The notes beneath the pieces were generated by a model. That model was not told where the DNA came from, ran no database searches, and saw nothing but the letters and a program-made list of their open reading frames with translations. DNA of 64,000 nucleotides, taken from the NCBI RefSeq assembly GCF_017901175.1, contig NZ_CP072793.1, positions 2,542,001-2,606,000 on the forward strand, read 5' to 3'. The stretch is from Thiothrix unzii (GTDB lineage Bacteria > Pseudomonadota > Gammaproteobacteria > Thiotrichales > Thiotrichaceae). The translations under genes and the position numbers were made by a program. This document shows, piece after piece, positions 54,919 to 63,932 of the stretch (its first letter is position 1; each line of letters begins with the position of its first letter).

Positions 54919-56657
54919 ATATGTCCATGAATCGCAAATCGGAGACTTCTGTGCTGTATCGGGCATTACAGGCGCATCGCAAAGTCTTCCTGAGTGTCGG
55001 AGCATTCAGTGCTGTCATCAACTTGCTCATGCTGGTGCCGACCATTTACATGCTGCAAGTCTACGACCGGGTTCTCGTCAGCATGAACATATCCACATTG
55101 CTGATGTTAACCATTATCACTATGGGGCTATTTATGCTGATGGCCGCACTAGAGTGGGTGCGTAGCATGGCATTAGTGCGTTTGAGCAATCAGTTGGATC
55201 AAGAATTTTCCCCTCATGTATTCGCTGCCAGCTTCGTAGAGCAACTACGTAATAGTAGGGGCAATCCACAGCAACCCTTGTCTGACCTCAATAATATCCG
55301 TCAGTTTGTGACTGGACAGGGTGTTTTTGCCTTCTTTGATGCCCCCTGGGCTCCCCTCTATATTTTAGTGGTGTTTTTGTTCCACTGGCAGATGGGAGTT
55401 ATGGTAGTAGTAGGGGTGCTTATTCTACTTGGATTGGCATTAGCGAATGAATCAGCCACTCATAAACGCTTGGCAGAAGCCAACAATTTAGCTATGCAAG
55501 CAGGTAGCCAAGCCCACGGCAGTTTGCGTAATGCTGAAGTGATTGAAGCGATGGGCATGTTAGCAGGCGTGCGCAAACGCTGGACAGTACTCAACCGCAA
55601 AGTGCTGCGATTGCAAACCGAAGCTAGTGAAAAAGCAGGGATAATTACCGCCACCACAAAATTTGTGCGGATCTCGTTGCAATCCCTTATCCTTGGGTTG
55701 GCTGCCCTGTTGGTGATTGAGAACGAAATCACCCCCGGAATGATTATTGCCGGATCAGTCTTAATGGGAAGAGCATTAGCCCCTATTGAACAATTGATTG
55801 CGACATGGAAAGCTTGGATTAGTGCGCAAGGGGCTTATCGACGGTTAGAAGAATTGCTGGAGCGCAACCCCGAACATCCTCCTCGCACCAGTTTGCCTCG
55901 CCCGCGTGGCCTGTTGCAGGTGGATGGACTGGTGGCCACGCCTCCTGGTGCTGCTGCTGCTGTCCTTCGGGGCATCCAGTTTACCTTACCTGCTGGAACG
56001 GTTTTGGGCGTGATTGGCCCTAGCGGCTCAGGAAAATCCACTTTAGCTAGATTACTGGTGGGCGTATGGCCCGCGCAAATGGGTAAAGTGCGTATTGATG
56101 GGGCTGACATCCATGATTGGGACAAGTCCGAACTCGGACCGCATATTGGTTACTTGCCGCAGGACATTGAGCTATTTGATGGCACGATCGCGGAAAACAT
56201 TTCCCGTTTTGGTGAGGTAGATAATGCTAAACTCCTGAAAGCCGCTGAACTTGCTGGAGTGCATGATATGATTCTGCTCCTACCCAACGGATATGACACG
56301 CCCATTGGCACTGGCGGACAAATGCTCTCTGGTGGGCAACGTCAACGCGTGGCGTTAGCTCGTGCCGTTTATGGCGACCCTGCCCTGTTAGTACTGGACG
56401 AACCTAATTCCAACTTAGATGATGTTGGAGAACGTGCTTTGTTGCAAGCCATCCTGAGTTTGAAACAACAAAGTGCAACCGTGGTATTGATTACTCATCG
56501 CCCTAGTATATTGGGCGCAGCTGATGCGTTGTTGCTACTGAAGGAAGGAACTGTAGCTGCCTTTGGCCCTCGCGACCAAGTTTTAGCAGCACTACAACCC
56601 AAACCCCCTGCCCAACCTACATCAGTGGCAGGCACTAACCCCATTGTCGCGGGATGA
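54903..56657 (+). CDS. Type I secretion ABC transporter (PrtD/AprD-like)
   Basis: This 584-residue inner-membrane transporter is called from ATG 54903, which overlaps the TolC gene by 16 bases; ATG at 54921 is an alternative. The N-terminal membrane domain (about 1-320) includes VPTIYMLQVYDRVLVSMN, typical of the protease and S-layer exporter branch. The ATPase domain shows Walker A GPSGSGKST, signature LSGGQRQRVALARA and Walker B LVLDEPNSNLD. There is no N-terminal peptidase C39 domain, so substrates are not cleaved during export, consistent with RTX cargo. It probably exports the two DUF4214 proteins and the protease. Confidence 0.93.
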   Translation: MAKQINMSMNRKSETSVLYRALQAHRKVFLSVGAFSAVINLLMLVPTIYMLQVYDRVLVSMNISTLLMLTIITMGLFMLMAALEWVRSMALVRLSNQLDQEFSPHVFAASFVEQLRNSRGNPQQPLSDLNNIRQFVTGQGVFAFFDAPWAPLYILVVFLFHWQMGVMVVVGVLILLGLALANESATHKRLAEANNLAMQAGSQAHGSLRNAEVIEAMGMLAGVRKRWTVLNRKVLRLQTEASEKAGIITATTKFVRISLQSLILGLAALLVIENEITPGMIIAGSVLMGRALAPIEQLIATWKAWISAQGAYRRLEELLERNPEHPPRTSLPRPRGLLQVDGLVATPPGAAAAVLRGIQFTLPAGTVLGVIGPSGSGKSTLARLLVGVWPAQMGKVRIDGADIHDWDKSELGPHIGYLPQDIELFDGTIAENISRFGEVDNAKLLKAAELAGVHDMILLLPNGYDTPIGTGGQMLSGGQRQRVALARAVYGDPALLVLDEPNSNLDDVGERALLQAILSLKQQSATVVLITHRPSILGAADALLLLKEGTVAAFGPRDQVLAALQPKPPAQPTSVAGTNPIVAG

Positions 56658-56664
56658 AAATATC

Positions 56665-58044
56665 ATGGGCAACCCAACCCCTGTCAAAAAAGGTGGTTTT
56701 ATGACTCCAAAACCCCTCATCAAGCCAGTTACTGATCCTCAAACCGAAGATAATGCACCGGACTCCAATCCTCAGCCATTCATGCGCTTAGGAGTACTTT
56801 TCATTTTGGTGGGGTTTGTTGGTTTTTTATTGTGGGCTGTGTTAGCTCCTTTGGATGCGGGTGTCACCGCTTCCGGCACTGTAGGAGTAGAAAGCAAACG
56901 TAAAACTATCCAACACCTTAACGGTGGCATTATCCAAGATATCTTAGTTAAGGATGGTGATGCAGTAAAATCCGGGGATGTTTTGATAAGGTTGGAGCGT
57001 ATCCAAATTGAAGCACAGCAGCAAATCACTCATTCCCAACTGGTCAGTGCCAAGGCTCTCGAATTGCGATTATTAGCTGAACGATTAGGAAAACCTAGCC
57101 CTGATTTCGAGACCAGCCCCATTCTGCAAGAAAAAACCACACCCATTGTTAAGGAAGCCATTGAAACACAATCGGCGTTGTTCAAAACCCGCCGACAGGC
57201 TCTGGATGGGCAATTATCTATTTTGGATACGACTGTCGATGGTTTGCAGCAACAACTGGAAGGGTTATTGTCTCAAAAACGTAGCAAAACAGAACAGGCC
57301 AAGCTACTGAATGAAGAGTTAGCAGCCCTGCGCCCATTATATAAAAAGGGTTATGTACCACGTAACCGGATATTTGAATTAGAACGTGCTGCCGCTGAGG
57401 TTTCCTCACAACATAGTGGTAACGTGGCGGACATTGGGCGTGTCCACTCAGCGTTGAATGAAACTAAACTGAAAAAGCTCCAGCTTACCCAAGAGTTTCA
57501 TAAAGAAGTCGAAACCCACTTGGCAGAAGCTCAACGCGATACTGCTAACTTGAGCGAGAAATTTGCGGCACTGAATGATGAATTGGCTCGCACCGAAATT
57601 CGAGCAATGACAGATGGCATTGTGGTCGGTTTGAATTTTCATACCAATGGTGGCGTTATCCGCCCTGGTGACCCGATTCTTGAACTTGTGCCACAAAGTG
57701 ATCCGCTAATTATTGAAGCGCACATCATGCCTCACTTAATTGAGCAGGTCACAAAGGGGCAACCTGCTCTAGTGCGTTTTGTAGCACTAGATAGAGTTAA
57801 TCCGGTAGTTGAAGGCATCACCACCGGGGTATCTGCTGATATTTTAATAGATAAAAATACTGGACAACCTTACTACGCAGCACGCATTTCAGTTCCTCCA
57901 GCGGAAATGCTTAAACTCAAATATGAACGCGTCAACCCTGGTATGCCCGTTGATGTAGTCATTAAAACGGGAGAACGTAGTATGCTCGAATATTTACTCC
58001 GCCCACTTATGGAAAGTGTATTCATGGCTCTACGTGAACGTTAA
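56665..58044 (+). CDS. HlyD/PrtE-type membrane fusion protein
   Basis: This 459-residue periplasmic adaptor is called from ATG 56665 (MGNPTPVKKGG); a TTG start at 56644 is possible. One membrane helix (about residues 52-72, LGVLFILVGFVGFLLWAVL) precedes the biotinyl/lipoyl half-motif VTASGTVGVESKRKTIQHL, a coiled-coil hairpin (about 120-305), and a second half (RTEIRAMTDGIVVGLNFHT). This is the layout of type I secretion adaptors that join the ABC pump to TolC. Complete tolC-ABC-hlyD order on one operon. Confidence 0.92.
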   Translation: MGNPTPVKKGGFMTPKPLIKPVTDPQTEDNAPDSNPQPFMRLGVLFILVGFVGFLLWAVLAPLDAGVTASGTVGVESKRKTIQHLNGGIIQDILVKDGDAVKSGDVLIRLERIQIEAQQQITHSQLVSAKALELRLLAERLGKPSPDFETSPILQEKTTPIVKEAIETQSALFKTRRQALDGQLSILDTTVDGLQQQLEGLLSQKRSKTEQAKLLNEELAALRPLYKKGYVPRNRIFELERAAAEVSSQHSGNVADIGRVHSALNETKLKKLQLTQEFHKEVETHLAEAQRDTANLSEKFAALNDELARTEIRAMTDGIVVGLNFHTNGGVIRPGDPILELVPQSDPLIIEAHIMPHLIEQVTKGQPALVRFVALDRVNPVVEGITTGVSADILIDKNTGQPYYAARISVPPAEMLKLKYERVNPGMPVDVVIKTGERSMLEYLLRPLMESVFMALRER

Positions 58045-58071
58045 TTTACCTTTTTGACAAGAACAGAATTC

Positions 58072-59115
58072 ATGCACATATCTAGAACTGCAATTATCAC
58101 TGGCATTACGGGTCAAGACGGTGCCTATTTAGCAGATTTGCTACTCGGCAAAGGGTACACTGTCTATGGCACTTATCGGCGAGCCGCTTCCACTAATTTT
58201 TGGCGGATAGACGAACTGGGCATCAGATCTAACCCTAACCTTCACTTAGTAGAGTATGATCTGACTGATTTAGGTGCAAATATCCGTTTGCTACAAAAAA
58301 CCAAAGCAACAGAAGTATATAACCTCGCAGCACAAAGTTTTGTAGCCGTATCCTTCGACCAACCGATGACAACGGCTCAAATTACAGGGTTGGGTCCCTT
58401 AAACTTGCTGGAGGCAATCCGTATCGTCGATTCCAGCATCCGTTTCTATCAAGCCAGCACTTCGGAACTATTCGGCAAGGTTCAGACAATCCCCCAAAAC
58501 GAAAACACACCTTTTTATCCGCGCAGCCCTTACGGTGTCGCCAAGCTTTATGCCCACTGGATAACTATTAATTACCGTGAAAGTTACGATATTTTTGCCA
58601 CTAGTGGCATTTTATTTAACCACGAATCCCCTTTGCGCGGCTTAGAATTTGTGACCCGTAAAATCACTGACGCAGTAGCCCGCATCCATTTAGGCAAACA
58701 GGACATGCTGGAACTCGGCAACTTGGATGCCAAGCGTGACTGGGGATACGCCAAGGATTATGTGGAAGGCATGTGGCGCATTCTGCAAGCCAAAGAACCC
58801 GATACTTACGTATTGGCAACTAACCGCACAGAGAGTGTACGTGATTTCGTCAACATGGCCTTCAAAGCCGTCGGACGACAAATTGAGTGGCAGGGCAGCA
58901 ATGAGAACGAAGTTGGTATTGATTCTGCTACTGGCAACACAGTTATTCGGGTTAACCCTCAATTCTACCGCCCTGCTGAAGTGGAATTGTTAATTGGCAA
59001 TCCTACACATGCCAGAGAAAAACTAGGTTGGGAACCACAAACAACCTTAGAGGAGCTTTGCAAGATGATGGTAGATGCTGATTTGCGCCGTGTCCAACAG
59101 GGATGCTCTTTCTGA
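58072..59115 (+). CDS. gmd: GDP-mannose 4,6-dehydratase
   Basis: This 347-residue short-chain dehydrogenase/reductase is called from ATG 58072. NAD-binding [20 protein letters not shown] and the catalytic [10 protein letters not shown] (YxxxK), with STSELFGK, are visible. [37 protein letters not shown] and the product-type [20 protein letters not shown] are Gmd hallmarks. It converts the GDP-mannose made by ManC/ManB to GDP-4-keto-6-deoxymannose, precursor of GDP-D-rhamnose, perosamine or L-fucose. It sits one base before the next reductase gene. Confidence 0.94.
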   Translation: MHISRTAIITGITGQDGAYLADLLLGKGYTVYGTYRRAASTNFWRIDELGIRSNPNLHLVEYDLTDLGANIRLLQKTKATEVYNLAAQSFVAVSFDQPMTTAQITGLGPLNLLEAIRIVDSSIRFYQASTSELFGKVQTIPQNENTPFYPRSPYGVAKLYAHWITINYRESYDIFATSGILFNHESPLRGLEFVTRKITDAVARIHLGKQDMLELGNLDAKRDWGYAKDYVEGMWRILQAKEPDTYVLATNRTESVRDFVNMAFKAVGRQIEWQGSNENEVGIDSATGNTVIRVNPQFYRPAEVELLIGNPTHAREKLGWEPQTTLEELCKMMVDADLRRVQQGCSF

Positions 59116-59116
59116 C

Positions 59117-59977
59117 ATGAAAACATTGTTGGTGACAGGTGCAAATGGTTTCACTGGTCGGCATTTGATCCCCGCCGCTGCGGCACTTGGCTACAACCCA
59201 TACGCCTTGACAGCTAACTTAATAGACGCGGAAGCCGTCGCAGCGGAAGTCACCAATATTATGCCAAGCCACGTTATCCACTTGGCGGGTATCAGTGCGA
59301 TAACCCATGCGGATGAAATGGAAATTTACCGCGTTAATCTGTTTGGCACAATCAACTTGCTTAAAGCATTGGCTGCTTTACCTTACACATTGAATAAGGT
59401 TTTACTCACTAGCAGTGCTAATATTTACGGTAGCGGCGCAACCTCCCCCATCAGTGAAGCCAGTTGCCCCGCGCCAGTAAATCATTACGCCACCAGTAAA
59501 TTGGCGATGGAACACATGGCACTCACGTTTGCCAGTAAGTTGCCTATTGTTATTGCCCGCCCGTTTAATTATACAGGAGTGGGGCACGACAAACGGTTTG
59601 TCATCCCAAAACTGACGTGGCATTTTGCCCAGCGCACCCCCACGATTGCCCTAGGCAATTTACACGTAGAAAGGGAGTTCAACGATGTGCGAACTGTTTG
59701 CTCAGCTTACATCAAACTACTGGAATTTGGCAGATTAGGACAAGCCTATAACATCTGTTCAGGAAAAGCCGTCAATCTCCAAGCCGTCTTCGATATTTTG
59801 AGTAACTTAACCGGACATAAGCCAACCATTGAGGTAAATCCTGCTTTCATACGCCAAAACGAAATCCCGTATCTGTACGGTTCCCCCAGCAAACTGGAAG
59901 CGTGCATAGGAAAACTAGTATACCCCGCCTTGCAGGAGACATTGCTATGGATGTTGGAAAGTGTGAAAAATGATTAA
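59117..59977 (+). CDS. NAD-dependent epimerase/reductase, probably GDP-4-keto-6-deoxymannose reductase (Rmd-like)
   Basis: This 286-residue SDR-family protein is called from ATG 59117, one base after gmd. The Rossmann motif is TGANGFTGRHLIPAAAALGY and the active-site YATSK (YxxxK) lies near residue 117, with RPFNYTGVGHDKRFVIPKL. Adjacency to gmd and this sequence fit the Rmd-type reductase that makes GDP-D-rhamnose from the Gmd product. It is not the bifunctional fucose synthase by context alone, so the sugar product is inference. Its stop overlaps the following glycosyltransferase start by 8 bases. Confidence 0.82.
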   Translation: MKTLLVTGANGFTGRHLIPAAAALGYNPYALTANLIDAEAVAAEVTNIMPSHVIHLAGISAITHADEMEIYRVNLFGTINLLKALAALPYTLNKVLLTSSANIYGSGATSPISEASCPAPVNHYATSKLAMEHMALTFASKLPIVIARPFNYTGVGHDKRFVIPKLTWHFAQRTPTIALGNLHVEREFNDVRTVCSAYIKLLEFGRLGQAYNICSGKAVNLQAVFDILSNLTGHKPTIEVNPAFIRQNEIPYLYGSPSKLEACIGKLVYPALQETLLWMLESVKND

Positions 59978-61112
59978 GCTCGCCCTCAATGCAACCTCAT
60001 TATTATCGCCCCTAACGGGCATTGGGCAATACACCCGCAACCTAGCACTTGAACTTATGAAGCTCGGCGAAGTCGATCTGGATTTTTTCTACAGCTCAGG
60101 CTGGAGTAAGAATCTATATACATCCCCCTCCCATACCAAGAGCAACTTAGTTAGTAAAATAAAGCCATTTATACCTTTTGCATACGAACTACGCCGTTTC
60201 TGGCACAGATATAACTTTAGTACCTATGCAAACGACCATACTTTCAACATCTACCATGAACCTAATTATTTGTTAATGCCGTTTAATGGACCTTCAGTGG
60301 TTACAATCCATGACCTTTCTTGGCTAAATTACCCTGAAATGCATCCAACTGCTAGAGTGAGGGCTTTAAATGCATACTTTCCTCGTTCATTACAAACAGC
60401 TACCCTGATTATCACTGATTCTGAATTTATCAAACAAGAAGTTGTCCGCACCTTCTCTATTAATCCATCCCGAATTGAAGCCATTCCTTTAGGAGTAGAA
60501 GAAACTTTTTCACCTAAAACAGATACTGAAACAAAGGCAACGCTTCAACAATACGGTTTGCGGCACAACTCCTATTTCCTCACAGTCGGTACTATTGAGC
60601 CACGTAAAAACCTACAATTAGCATTAACTGCCTACCAAGCTTTACCATCTAGCCTCCGTAAACACTATCCCCTAGTCATTGTGGGTATGAAAGGCTGGCA
60701 TACCCACAAGCTTCAGCACGCCATGAACTCCCTTGTCAATAGTGGCGAAATCCGCCTGCTAGGTTATATTCCACGTCATGATCTTGCCATGATTACTGCT
60801 GGTGCCACAACTCTAGTTTATCCTTCTGTCTACGAGGGCTTTGGTCTACCGCCGTTAGAAGCTATGGCTTGTGCTGTTCCCCCTATTGTTAGTGACGCTT
60901 CTTCGCTGCCTGAAGTGGTAGCTGGAGGAGGCATAAAAATCTCCCCATCAAACGCTGATGCCCTAAGTATTGCTATGCAACAATTAGCTGAAGATTTACC
61001 ATATCAAAAAAAATTAGGGGTTCAAGCCTTGGCTAGAGCACAAGAGTTGACTTGGCAACAGTGCGCCAAACACACCTACCATCTGTACCAACGCGCAATT
61101 TCCCTATATTAA
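59970..61112 (+). CDS. Glycosyltransferase family 4
   Basis: This 380-residue GT-B enzyme shows SLLSPLTGIGQYTRNLALEL in the N-terminal domain and VGTIEPRKNLQLALTAYQAL with YPSVYEGFGLPPLEAMACAV in the donor-binding domain, the usual pattern of mannosyl- or rhamnosyl-type family 4 transferases. The start overlaps the reductase gene by 8 bases. The base composition is AT-richer than the earlier genes of the locus. It probably adds the GDP-6-deoxyhexose or mannose made by the neighbouring genes. Confidence 0.9.
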   Translation: MIKLALNATSLLSPLTGIGQYTRNLALELMKLGEVDLDFFYSSGWSKNLYTSPSHTKSNLVSKIKPFIPFAYELRRFWHRYNFSTYANDHTFNIYHEPNYLLMPFNGPSVVTIHDLSWLNYPEMHPTARVRALNAYFPRSLQTATLIITDSEFIKQEVVRTFSINPSRIEAIPLGVEETFSPKTDTETKATLQQYGLRHNSYFLTVGTIEPRKNLQLALTAYQALPSSLRKHYPLVIVGMKGWHTHKLQHAMNSLVNSGEIRLLGYIPRHDLAMITAGATTLVYPSVYEGFGLPPLEAMACAVPPIVSDASSLPEVVAGGGIKISPSNADALSIAMQQLAEDLPYQKKLGVQALARAQELTWQQCAKHTYHLYQRAISLY

Positions 61113-61132
61113 TTTTAAGGCATCACATCGAC

Positions 61133-62293
61133 ATGCCCTCCTCAATCAAGATCCTCTGTTTTGGTCGGTTCTACGATGAAATTCCGGGCGGAATGCAAAA
61201 ACACATTGAACATCTTTTTGCTAACCTGCAAGGCCATGTGGAATTTGTTCACCTTGTCCCCAGTCGTGATGCTACCCGTGCAGAGTTCACCCTGCATGGA
61301 TTCCCAGTCATCCGCACACCCAGCCTGAATTTAGATGGCAGCCTTGCTATTTCCCCATCACTGATCAGTACCGCCCGTCAATTACATAGGCAATATCACT
61401 TTGACCTGATTCATCTACACTTCCCTGACCCCATGTCACATTTGGCATCGCTGGCACTTCCCGCCCGTATTCCACGTATTATTAGTTGGCACGCTGATGT
61501 TATTCGTCAAAAAACCTTATTACGATTTTATCGCCCCTTGCTACGCCATGCAGTAAGAACAGCATCTGCCATTACGGTTGCAACGCCTGCTCATATTGAT
61601 AGTTCCCCTATACTTTCACAATTTGCTAACCAAGCACCTATTCATGTCATTCCTTATGGCTTCGATCTCACCCACTTTCTAACCCCTCACCACAAAACCA
61701 CCAAAATTATCCAACAATTTCCTGGAAAACGTATCTTCGCCCTTGGAAGGCACGTGTACTACAAAGGCTTTGACATCCTCATCAAAGCCTTGCACCAACT
61801 GGAACCATCGACACAATTACTGATTGGTGGCACAGGCCCACTGAGCGAAACATGGAAAATGCTCGCTAAAACAGAAGGTCTCGCTGACCGCATCCATTTC
61901 CTTGGCTTAATCAACGACGAAGACCTGCCCGCTTATTACCAAGCTTGTGATGTGTTCTGCCTGCCTGCTGTCTCCCAAGCCGAAGCTTTCGGCATCGTCC
62001 AAGTAGAAGCGATGGCCTGCGCCAAACCTGTTGTCAGCACCCGCCTCAACAACGGCGTTGATTTTGTGAACCAACACGGCGTTACTGGTTTAACCGTTCC
62101 ACCGAGCGACATAGTAGCACTCGCTCAAGCATTAAATCAGTTACTCACTGATCCGTCTCTGCGTGAAAAACTAGGGCAACAGGCGCGAGAACGCGCAGTA
62201 AATGAATTTTCACTAACAGCAATGGGACAAAAAACCCTCCAACTGTATGAGCGAATAACGTCCCAAACCAAACAATACATCAAGCTAAGTTAA
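61133..62293 (+). CDS. Glycosyltransferase family 4
   Basis: This 386-residue enzyme is called from ATG 61133 (MPSSIKILCFGRFYDEIPGG). The N-terminal domain has the GGMQKHIEHLFANL acceptor-site loop and HLHFPDPMSH. The C-terminal domain shows ALGRHVYYKGFDILIKAL and PAVSQAEAFGIVQVEAMACA. It resembles WbaZ/RfaG-type transferases of O-antigen loci. It is 20 bases after the previous glycosyltransferase and its stop is one base before the GTG start of the epimerase gene. Confidence 0.9.
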   Translation: MPSSIKILCFGRFYDEIPGGMQKHIEHLFANLQGHVEFVHLVPSRDATRAEFTLHGFPVIRTPSLNLDGSLAISPSLISTARQLHRQYHFDLIHLHFPDPMSHLASLALPARIPRIISWHADVIRQKTLLRFYRPLLRHAVRTASAITVATPAHIDSSPILSQFANQAPIHVIPYGFDLTHFLTPHHKTTKIIQQFPGKRIFALGRHVYYKGFDILIKALHQLEPSTQLLIGGTGPLSETWKMLAKTEGLADRIHFLGLINDEDLPAYYQACDVFCLPAVSQAEAFGIVQVEAMACAKPVVSTRLNNGVDFVNQHGVTGLTVPPSDIVALAQALNQLLTDPSLREKLGQQARERAVNEFSLTAMGQKTLQLYERITSQTKQYIKLS

Positions 62294-62294
62294 T

Positions 62295-63269
62295 GTGAAC
62301 ATCCTAGTCACTGGCTCTTCCGGCTTCATCGGCTCACAACTTTGCCCAACACTCAGCAGTCGGGGCTATACGCCGCATCCGATCTCCCGCACAACCTTTG
62401 GTGACATCACCCCCCATACCCACTGGTTAGATAAACTCAAGGGCGTTGACTGCATTATTCACCTAGCCTCTCGCGTCCACATCATGAAAGATTCTGCTGC
62501 TGACCCATTAGCAGCATTCCGCCACATCAATACCGCCGCCACCCTCAATTTAGCCAACCAAGCAGCCCAAGCAGGTGTGCGCCGCTTCATATTCCTCAGC
62601 TCCATCAAAGTCAACGGCGAAACCACCCAACCTGGTCAACCCTTCACGGCTTCGACTACGCTCAGCCACCATTCATTCCCTCCCCCCTCTACCTCTGGGA
62701 GAGGGGCTGGGGGTGAGGGTCTTTCTGACCCCTACGCCCTTTCCAAACACGAAGCCGAACAAGGCTTACGCGCCATCGCCCAACAAACCGGCCTAGAAAT
62801 CGTCATTATTCGCCCTCCACTCGTCTATGGCTCCGAAGTTAAAGCCAATTTCCTGCAACTCATGCACTGGCTACGTCAAGGCATACCTCTTCCCTTGGGC
62901 AGCATCCACAACCACCGCAGCCTCGTTGCCCTACCCAACCTCATCGACCTGATCATCACCTGCATTGACCATCCCGCCGCAGCCAATCAAACTTTCCTTG
63001 TCAGTGACGGAGAAGACCTTTCCACCACCCAACTTTTGCAACGCCTGAGTGCAGCACTCGACAAACCAACCCGTTTGCTCCCCATCCCTCAAAAACTCCT
63101 CGAAATCACCCTAACCCTACTTGGCAAACGCGCCATCGCGCAACGTCTATGCGGCAATCTGCAAGTTGACATCAGTAAAACCCGCGACCTGCTCGGCTGG
63201 AATCCCCCAGTCAGCGTTGATGAAGCCCTCCGCCAAACCGCGCAAGCCTACCTACAATCTCAACGTTAA
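62295..63269 (+). CDS. NAD-dependent epimerase/dehydratase with an inserted palindromic repeat
   Basis: This 324-residue SDR protein has a GTG start. NAD-binding TGSSGFIGSQL and the catalytic YALSK (YxxxK) are present. The order RFIFLSSIKVNGETT, DPYALSK, IRPPLVYGSEVKANFLQL and the last SVDEALRQTAQAYL resemble the WbpV/Fnl2-type 4-epimerase/reductases that act beside priming sugar transferases. About 20 codons between GQPFTA and LSDPYALSK (roughly residues 118-144) are encoded by a palindromic repeat and are Ser/Pro/Gly-rich; homologues would lack them. They lie just before the catalytic Tyr, in what is normally a surface loop. Confidence 0.85.
   Translation: MNILVTGSSGFIGSQLCPTLSSRGYTPHPISRTTFGDITPHTHWLDKLKGVDCIIHLASRVHIMKDSAADPLAAFRHINTAATLNLANQAAQAGVRRFIFLSSIKVNGETTQPGQPFTASTTLSHHSFPPPSTSGRGAGGEGLSDPYALSKHEAEQGLRAIAQQTGLEIVIIRPPLVYGSEVKANFLQLMHWLRQGIPLPLGSIHNHRSLVALPNLIDLIITCIDHPAAANQTFLVSDGEDLSTTQLLQRLSAALDKPTRLLPIPQKLLEITLTLLGKRAIAQRLCGNLQVDISKTRDLLGWNPPVSVDEALRQTAQAYLQSQR
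62647..62719. repeat. Palindromic repeat element within the epimerase gene
   Basis: The arm GGCTTCGACTACGCTCAG (62648-62665) has the same core as the elements at 28229 and 30859. It is followed by a second GC-rich hairpin: CCCTCCCCCCTCTACCTC and the complementary GAGGGGCTGGGGGTGAGGG (62678-62719). The composite is read through in frame. Confidence 0.75.
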
Positions 63270-63320
63270 AGCGTGCTACAATCGGCAACGTCATCATTTT
63301 TACACGGGCGAGGTAACACT

Positions 63321-63926
63321 ATGACAATGCCAGCTTTAAAACAAACCTACATCCCTTTCGATGACTATCTGGAAGGCGAACGCGACGTAGATACTCGCAG
63401 CGAATATATTGACGGTGAAATCTACGCAATGGCAGGTGCAAGTGAAACCCATAACACTATTGCGGGTTCTTTTTTCGCCAGCATAGAACCTCATCTCAAA
63501 GATACCTGCCGCGTCTGGCAATCTGACATGAAAGTGGTCGGCAGAACCCGCGACGACAAACCGTTTTCCTATTACCCCGACATTATGGCGGCCTGTGGTG
63601 AAAATACTGACGACCCCTATTACCGTACCAACCCCATCCTCATTATCGAAGTGCTATCCGGCTCAACCAAGCGGGTTGACCTGAAAGAAAAATTCGATAA
63701 TTACACCCAAATTCCCTCCTTGCTGGAATACGTCGTAGTTTCGCAGGAAACACCCTATTTGCGGGTTTATCGCCGCCGCACCAATTGGCAATTAGAATCT
63801 CATTACGCCGAAGATACCTTAGTGCTGGAATCCGTTGGTTTACAAATAGCCGTACACCATATTTACCGCAGAGTCAGACGTGAAGTTGGACTGGATGTCC
63901 CATTCCCCATGAAGAAAAACGGATAA
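63321..63926 (+). CDS. Uma2-family (DUF820) putative restriction endonuclease
   Basis: This 201-residue protein is called from ATG 63321, with GAGG 9 bases upstream. It contains the Uma2 pattern: SEYIDGEIYAMAGASETHN, the catalytic PD-(D/E)XK-like YYPDIMAACGE, and LIIEVLSGSTKRVDLKEKF with EVxxxxxxxxD. Uma2 proteins are PD-(D/E)XK nucleases of unclear role, often mobile and multicopy in cyanobacteria and filamentous bacteria. Its place inside a polysaccharide operon looks like an insertion between the epimerase and the priming transferase. Confidence 0.85.
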   Translation: MTMPALKQTYIPFDDYLEGERDVDTRSEYIDGEIYAMAGASETHNTIAGSFFASIEPHLKDTCRVWQSDMKVVGRTRDDKPFSYYPDIMAACGENTDDPYYRTNPILIIEVLSGSTKRVDLKEKFDNYTQIPSLLEYVVVSQETPYLRVYRRRTNWQLESHYAEDTLVLESVGLQIAVHHIYRRVRREVGLDVPFPMKKNG

Positions 63927-63932
63927 CGTATT

